DNA from: a bacterium
GTDB taxonomy: Bacteria > SZUA-79 > Acidulodesulfobacterales > Acidulodesulfobacteraceae
Reading direction: 5' to 3'
DNA: 43,565 nucleotides
Assembly: GCA_021812245.1 (NCBI GenBank)
Contig: JAKAOK010000014.1
Location: 1-43,565 of the forward strand
Shown: piece by piece, positions 39,614 to 43,565 of the stretch
Position numbering within the stretch: position 1 is the stretch's first letter
How the letters are laid out: each line of letters opens with the position of its first letter
Made by a program: the position numbers and the translations under genes
Notes under the pieces: generated by a model
Seen by the model: the letters and a program-made list of their open reading frames with translations, nothing else
The model's database searches: none
Told to the model about the DNA's origin: nothing

Positions 39614-40546
39614 TTAATCTATAAACCCTCCGTCCTTTAAGTCCTTTATCGCATTTTGTATCACCGATGCCGAGCCCCTCAGACCTTCTATTTCCTTTTC
39701 GTTAAGCGGCGGTTTGATTACCGTTTCTATGCCGTCTTTTGAAAGAATCGCCGGAACGCCGGTATATATTCCGCTTATTCCGTAATAGTCATCGAGGTAA
39801 ACTGATAACGGCATTATCTGTCTCCGGTCTTTAACCATAGATTCTATAATCTCCGCCATGACGACTGCAGGGGCGAATATAGTTCCGCCTTTTAAAGCAA
39901 TTACTTCCGCCGCGCATGTTCTGGAATATTCGGCGATTTCCTCTAGCTTTTTCTTGTCGTATCCGGGTATGGAACTTAACGGTACGCTGTTTATGCCTGC
40001 AAGCGAAAAAACCGGCGTCATGCTGTCCCCATGTTCGCCCAGAAACATTATATCGACGTCTTTAGGGTTTAAGTCGAAAAACGTACCGACCGCCGAACGC
40101 AGTCTCGTAGTGTCGAGCATAGTTCCCATGCCGAAGACTTTTTTTCTCTCGAAGCCGGATACTTTATATGCAACATAAGTCATTATATCCACCGGATTAG
40201 ATACTACGAAAAGAATTGCGGTTTTATTGTATTTGGTAATGTTATTTACTATATCTTTTAATATATGGACGTTTTTTTTATTCAGGTCAAGCCTGGATTC
40301 ACCCGGTTTTCTCGGGATGCCGGCGGTTATGACTATAATATCGGCGTCTTTTACGGAGTCGTAATCGGCCGTTTTAACCCTTGTATAACCGGTAAGCGAA
40401 ATCCCGTGGGAAATGTCGAGCATCTCGCCCCTAGATAGATTGTGGTTTATATCTATCAGCGTAACCTCTCTTACGATATCCTTAAGAGTAAGCGTATATG
40501 CAAGGGTTGCTCCAAGCCTGCCTGCGCCTATTATGCTTACTTTCAT
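39614..40546 (-). CDS. mdh: Malate dehydrogenase (LDH-like family)
   Basis: Reversibly oxidises malate to oxaloacetate with NAD. The Rossmann start is SIIGAGRLGATLAY, with the acidic NAD-binding IDIN. The specificity loop reads AGIPRKPGESRLDL. R79 is at the place of LDH Gln102, which signals malate rather than lactate, while the following GESRLDL is LDH-like. The catalytic histidine is in FLGEHGDSM (H172). It is 310 aa, typical of LDH-like MDH. GGAGG lies nine bases before ATG 40546. Single gene with its own promoter. Confidence 0.9.
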   Translation of the reverse strand: MKVSIIGAGRLGATLAYTLTLKDIVREVTLIDINHNLSRGEMLDISHGISLTGYTRVKTADYDSVKDADIIVITAGIPRKPGESRLDLNKKNVHILKDIVNNITKYNKTAILFVVSNPVDIMTYVAYKVSGFERKKVFGMGTMLDTTRLRSAVGTFFDLNPKDVDIMFLGEHGDSMTPVFSLAGINSVPLSSIPGYDKKKLEEIAEYSRTCAAEVIALKGGTIFAPAVVMAEIIESMVKDRRQIMPLSVYLDDYYGISGIYTGVPAILSKDGIETVIKPPLNEKEIEGLRGSASVIQNAIKDLKDGGFID

Positions 40547-40614
40547 TAAAATAGCCTCCGTATTTTTATAAAACGAATTTAATTTATGGAATTAAAATAA
40601 GAAAAGCTTATTAT

Positions 40615-40643
40615 ATTATACAATCGGATAAAAAATCAATTAA
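40615..40643 (-). promoter_or_regulatory. Candidate sigma70 promoter of mdh
   Basis: On the minus strand TTAATT, a 17-bp spacer and TATAAT precede mdh. The -10 is exact, the -35 is 3/6. The leader would be about 60 bases and contains GGAGG. It lies in the 115-bp gap after cobO, where no clear terminator is seen. Confidence 0.4.
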
Positions 40644-40661
40644 TATTTATCTTCTGCCGTA

Positions 40662-41252
40662 TTATTTTTCTATTCCGGTTCTGGAAGGAATATTTTTATT
40701 ATAATAATGTTTTATTTCTTTCATTTCCGTAACTAAATCGGCAATATCCAGTATTTCTTGGGGAGCATTTCTGCCCGTAAGTATCAATTCTATATCCGGC
40801 CGCTTATTTTTTATCAATTTTATAATTTCTTCGGTCTTAATTATGCCTAAATTTATAGCGACGTTAATTTCGTCCAGCACCAGTATTCCGGTATCGTTTT
40901 CTCCGTAGGCGGCATCCTCGGCAAGCGCCAATCCTTTTCTGTTGGAATCCATATCTTTTTCCGATATTTTATCCTTGTTTATAAAAAAAGGGCTCCCGGC
41001 CTGATATATTTTAATAAGCGGAACGCAGTTTTCTATCGCTTTGACTTCGCCGGAATACGAGCCGCCCTTTAGAAATTGGATTATTAAGGATTTTATATTA
41101 TGTCCGCTTGCTCTCAAAGCCTGCCCGAGAGCGGCGGTAGTTTTCCCTTTTCCGTTTCCGGTATAAACCTGAACAAGACCGATTTCCAAAAATTTCCCGA
41201 AAGAAATTTTTTTAAACCAGTTATTATGAACCGAAAGATTTTTTTCATTCAT
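40662..41252 (-). CDS. cobO: Cob(I)yrinic acid a,c-diamide adenosyltransferase
   Basis: CobO/BtuR adenosylates the corrinoid cobalt using ATP. The P-loop is VYTGNGKGKTTAALGQALRA. IIQFLKGG, ILVLDEINVAINLGI and the C-terminal LTGRNAPQEILDIADLVTEM are family signatures. About 196 aa. The frame opens at a TTG (41264), but ATG 41252 is a better start; both lie inside the end of the transglutaminase gene, so the two are coupled. Corrinoid cofactors fit a Wood-Ljungdahl-type metabolism. No other cobalamin gene is in the window. Confidence 0.92.
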   Translation of the reverse strand: MNEKNLSVHNNWFKKISFGKFLEIGLVQVYTGNGKGKTTAALGQALRASGHNIKSLIIQFLKGGSYSGEVKAIENCVPLIKIYQAGSPFFINKDKISEKDMDSNRKGLALAEDAAYGENDTGILVLDEINVAINLGIIKTEEIIKLIKNKRPDIELILTGRNAPQEILDIADLVTEMKEIKHYYNKNIPSRTGIEK

Positions 41253-43149
41253 GAAATATGGCAACCTGATTGCTCAGGGTTTTTATGGCTCCGTTAAACA
41301 ATTTTTTTGCCGCGGCGTAGTCCCCGGACTTTATTTTATAACCGTTTACGGAAAAATACGACCGAAAAATCACGGTATTGTTTTTTACCGAATAGCTTGT
41401 TACGAAAGAACCGGCGTCGTTTCTGATATTCACGATTTTAGGAATAAAAACTATTTTATAATTTTTAGGGAAATCGAGATAAACATTGGTTTTTTCCGAA
41501 AAATTATATCCGAACTTTAGGGAGTATTTTCTTTTATCCATAGCCGTTATTTTTGTCAGTTCGGTTCTTGCTCTTAAAGGGAATCGTATCATAACTATAC
41601 TGCCGTTTTTGCCTGAATAATTTTTTGCAGCGAACGAAAAATTTTCTATGTAAGGTTTAGTAAGGCTGTTGCCGTTTTTAAAAGAATAGCCGGTTAGTCT
41701 TGCATTCGGGGCTATAGACATAACGTCTTTTAAGATACCGTTCTTTTTTTTTCTTTTAGACGTGGACGAGTAGAGATATCTCTTATACATATCGTATGCT
41801 CCGGAGTATATGAGGGACGACTTAACGTTTAGGATTCCTCCGCTTGAAACTGAAGCATATTCTTTTATCGATATGCTGTTTTTTGCCGGAGGAAATATAG
41901 GGGTTTTTGCGGTTATTCCTTTGCCGTTAACAAGTATTAATACGTTTCTGCCCTGGTCCATAGGAGGAAGGTCGCCGAAAGTCGTAACGTTAGACGTGGT
42001 ATCGGCAAACATAAATTTTCCGGATTTTATTAACTTTATAGCCGTTATTTCATGGTCGAAAACGAAAGGTGTAGGAATATTCGGGTTCATATCGGGAATT
42101 TCGGTCGTAGGTATAAGGACGGGATAAGCATTCACCCCTACCTGTTTTAGCATCGACGAAAAAAGCGTCGCGTGGTCTTTGCAGTCCCCTAACCTGTTTT
42201 TAAAAATAGAGTTTACGTTGCTTGGCTTATATCCGTCTATCCCGAATTCATATCCGACGTATCTAATCTTTTTCGCGGTAAAATTATATATTTTCTTAAT
42301 TTTTTCTAATTTTGTTTTTTTAGAATAAACCAATCTTTTTATATAGTTATTAAGTTCTGCGTCAGGCTTTATTCTGTCTTTTGTAAGATGCGCATACCAT
42401 GAAGCCACCCTGTTCCATGATTTTACCGAAGAAATCATAACATGGGGGACGATAAAAGATTCGCCCGGCCCCATTTGTTCGGGGGTTATTTTTTTCCTGT
42501 TCCAGATTGACCAGACAAGGGTCGTATTCAAGGAGTTTTTAATTATTTCGGGTTTTTCTTTCAATCCGTATTCGGCATACCGGTAATATAAGCCATTAGG
42601 TATCGTTAATTTATAAACCGATTTTTTTAAAGGAGAAAGTCCGCCGAAATAGTCTTCCGTAAAAAAGTTATTTTTCATATACGGTTTTATTACGGTGGTC
42701 CGATATTTATAATCGATTATCGAACCTTTAATTAAACCGGGAAGCTGCATTGTCCTTAATAATTGATTGGAAAAAATAGGGGCCGCTGGATTGAACGGCG
42801 CCGTTACGGTTTTTAAGAGGTTTGGAGCAATATGTATAATATTTCCGTTCGGCTGGATTATTTTAATAAAATATACTTTGAGTTTCTGGTTTTTTTTAGA
42901 AAAAGGAAAAGTTAAGGACGAATATTTTTTGATACCTTTCTTATTTATTATTTTTATTATTTCGTGTTCGGACATAATATCTTCATAATTTTTAGTGATT
43001 GTTTCATGGGTGTAATCCAGCAAGATTTTTGAAGATGCGGCGGAGGCATAACATATATTATGGTTAGAATTTGCACCCGTTAGATTTAATAATCCCGATA
43101 AAAGAAACGCGATAAACGGCAAATAAATTTTTTTTAACGGCTTTGTCAT
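41245..43149 (-). CDS. Secreted DUF3857/transglutaminase-like protein
   Basis: A 634-aa exported protein. A signal peptide (about 1-36, ending near CYASA) is followed by a DUF3857-like beta domain (40-240) and a transglutaminase-like cysteine-protease core (about 260-390). The catalytic triad is visible: NRLGDCKDHATLF (C323), FVFDHEITA (H366) and FADTT (D383). A beta-rich C-terminal domain follows. Such proteins sit in the periplasm or outer envelope; substrates are unknown, with peptidase or amidase action on cell-wall or surface material the likely class. It lies 65 bp downstream of tRNA-Leu(CAG) on the same strand and overlaps cobO by 8 bp. Confidence 0.87.
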   Translation of the reverse strand: MTKPLKKIYLPFIAFLLSGLLNLTGANSNHNICYASAASSKILLDYTHETITKNYEDIMSEHEIIKIINKKGIKKYSSLTFPFSKKNQKLKVYFIKIIQPNGNIIHIAPNLLKTVTAPFNPAAPIFSNQLLRTMQLPGLIKGSIIDYKYRTTVIKPYMKNNFFTEDYFGGLSPLKKSVYKLTIPNGLYYRYAEYGLKEKPEIIKNSLNTTLVWSIWNRKKITPEQMGPGESFIVPHVMISSVKSWNRVASWYAHLTKDRIKPDAELNNYIKRLVYSKKTKLEKIKKIYNFTAKKIRYVGYEFGIDGYKPSNVNSIFKNRLGDCKDHATLFSSMLKQVGVNAYPVLIPTTEIPDMNPNIPTPFVFDHEITAIKLIKSGKFMFADTTSNVTTFGDLPPMDQGRNVLILVNGKGITAKTPIFPPAKNSISIKEYASVSSGGILNVKSSLIYSGAYDMYKRYLYSSTSKRKKKNGILKDVMSIAPNARLTGYSFKNGNSLTKPYIENFSFAAKNYSGKNGSIVMIRFPLRARTELTKITAMDKRKYSLKFGYNFSEKTNVYLDFPKNYKIVFIPKIVNIRNDAGSFVTSYSVKNNTVIFRSYFSVNGYKIKSGDYAAAKKLFNGAIKTLSNQVAIFHE

Positions 43150-43214
43150 AAATTCTCCATAAATTTATGCATTTAGAATTAATTTGATTTAAGCGTATAT
43201 TTAACAGATATAAC

Positions 43215-43301
43215 TGGTGCCGGAAGGGGGAATCGAACCCCCACAAGAGTAATCTTACACGGCCCTGAACCGTGCGCGTCTACCAGTTCCGCCATTCCGG
43301 C
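43215..43301 (-). tRNA. tRNA-Leu (anticodon CAG), CCA encoded
   Basis: The reverse strand begins GCCGGAATGGCGGAACTGGT. It has the anticodon arm CACGG-TTCAGGG-CCGTG (CAG), a long class II variable arm, the T arm GGGGGTTCGATTCCCCC and the closing TTCCGGC plus A and CCA. It is 87 nt and reads CUG codons. It is in the same orientation as tRNA-Leu(CAA) 4.4 kb away, with a similar D arm and T arm. Confidence 0.97.
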
Positions 43302-43387
43302 TTTAATTGCGATATTTTATCCCTAATCCCGATTTAGAAAATATTTATAAGTTCTAATACTGAATAACAATGGATTCCCGCTTTCGC

Positions 43388-43437
43388 GATATTTCCGTCT
43401 GCGTTTATCAAAGCATGTCTTTGATGCAGACAGAAAT
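43388..43437. repeat. Hairpin unit, copy 1
   Basis: A 50-bp unit with an outer 12-position stem (one C-A mismatch) and an inner stem ATCAAAG/CTTTGAT around CATGT. It shares 42 of 50 bases with copy 2 at 43491-43540. Confidence 0.85.
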
Positions 43438-43490
43438 GGACACCCGTTGGGTGAAATCTTAAATCCCCATATTGTCATTCCCGCGAAAGC

Positions 43491-43540
43491 GATATTTCCA
43501 TCCGTGTTTATCGAAGCATGTCTTTGATACGGATGGAAAT
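43491..43540. repeat. Hairpin unit, copy 2
   Basis: Same 50-bp unit with a perfect 12-bp outer stem (ATTTCCATCCGT with its complement). Of eight differences from copy 1, six form three compensated base pairs and one repairs the C-A mismatch. Confidence 0.85.
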
Positions 43541-43565
43541 GCCAGAAAATAAATTCCTAAATCGG

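Larger units (their letters stand above)
43321..43565. mobile_element. Second MITE-like element, truncated by the window edge
   Basis: The left end CCCTAATCCCGATTTAG (43321-43337) matches the left terminal repeat of the 29934 element at 15 of 17 bases. The window ends at CTAAATCGG (43557-43565), the exact inverse of the internal nine bases of that end, so the right terminal repeat begins here and continues outside. The core differs from the first element. It holds two 50-bp hairpin copies, pieces of a TCATTCCCGCGAAAGC-type repeat, and a small CACCC-GTT-GGGTG hairpin (43441-43453). No gene is present. It lies 20 bp upstream of the tRNA-Leu(CAG) 5' end. Confidence 0.6.

Noticed and set aside
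1-43565. CRISPR arrays, insertion-sequence transposases, phage or integrase genes
   Set aside because: None seen. The repeats found are few, irregularly spaced and palindromic, and no ORF has transposase or integrase motifs.

Overview
The window is AT-rich chromosomal DNA from a Gram-negative anaerobic bacterium. Pyruvate:ferredoxin oxidoreductase, FolD and a MetV-type protein point to ferredoxin-based C1 and acetyl-CoA metabolism. UbiD/UbiA/UbiX homologues next to a radical-SAM MqnE indicate futalosine-route menaquinone synthesis, SelB indicates selenocysteine use, and CobO indicates corrinoid use. This mix is typical of deltaproteobacterial (Desulfobacterota-like) lineages. An acidophilic sulfate-reducer-like group is possible, but that is only a guess from general character. 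Almost all genes are housekeeping or biosynthetic and lie on the plus strand in tight, often overlapping operons.

Layout. 1-490: a small unrecognised ORF between a candidate promoter and a perfect 15-bp stem hairpin. 524-5154: consensus sigma70 promoter, then porGDAB-folD-metV. 5162-5185: perfect 24-bp palindrome. 5203-10795: hisC, an orphan HicB-like gene, then the aromatic genes aroF-tyrA-aroA and ispH. 10851-19817: rpsA, sppA, a HIT protein, a LapA-like protein, a CCA/poly(A) polymerase gene carrying an in-frame repeat insertion, pgi, miaA, hflX and a secreted or lipoprotein. 19823-27829: a minus-strand membrane protein, then a proteostasis block (Hsp20, a ClpA/ClpC-like ATPase, a DUF1844 protein, ClpB, DegQ). 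27979-29931: selB. 29934-30212: a MITE-like element. 30307-34426: ubiD-ubiA-ubiX-mqnE. 34461-37503: carD and a PIN/TRAM protein facing convergent ispF-ispD. 37605-43301: an Old Yellow Enzyme, tRNA-Leu(CAA), a hypothetical membrane protein, malate dehydrogenase, cobO, a secreted transglutaminase-like protein and tRNA-Leu(CAG). 43321-43565: a second element related to the first, cut by the window edge.

How the genes work together. Por, FolD and MetV link pyruvate/acetyl-CoA with folate C1 units. hisC and aroF-tyrA-aroA supply aromatic amino acids (HisC often also serves that pathway), and the same chorismate feeds the futalosine menaquinone route. IspH, IspD and IspF supply isoprenoids for the quinone side chain. 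The Hsp20-Clp-ClpB-DegQ block is a coherent protein-quality-control set covering cytoplasm and periplasm.

The least ordinary signals are repeat-based. A palindromic repeat of one family occurs both in an intergenic MITE and, in frame, inside the CCA-enzyme gene. Two elements share terminal inverted repeats but have different cores, and one contains two hairpins with compensatory base changes. A Clp ATPase that keeps a ClpP-type loop but lacks the usual aromatic residue in its second pore loop is the most unusual protein.
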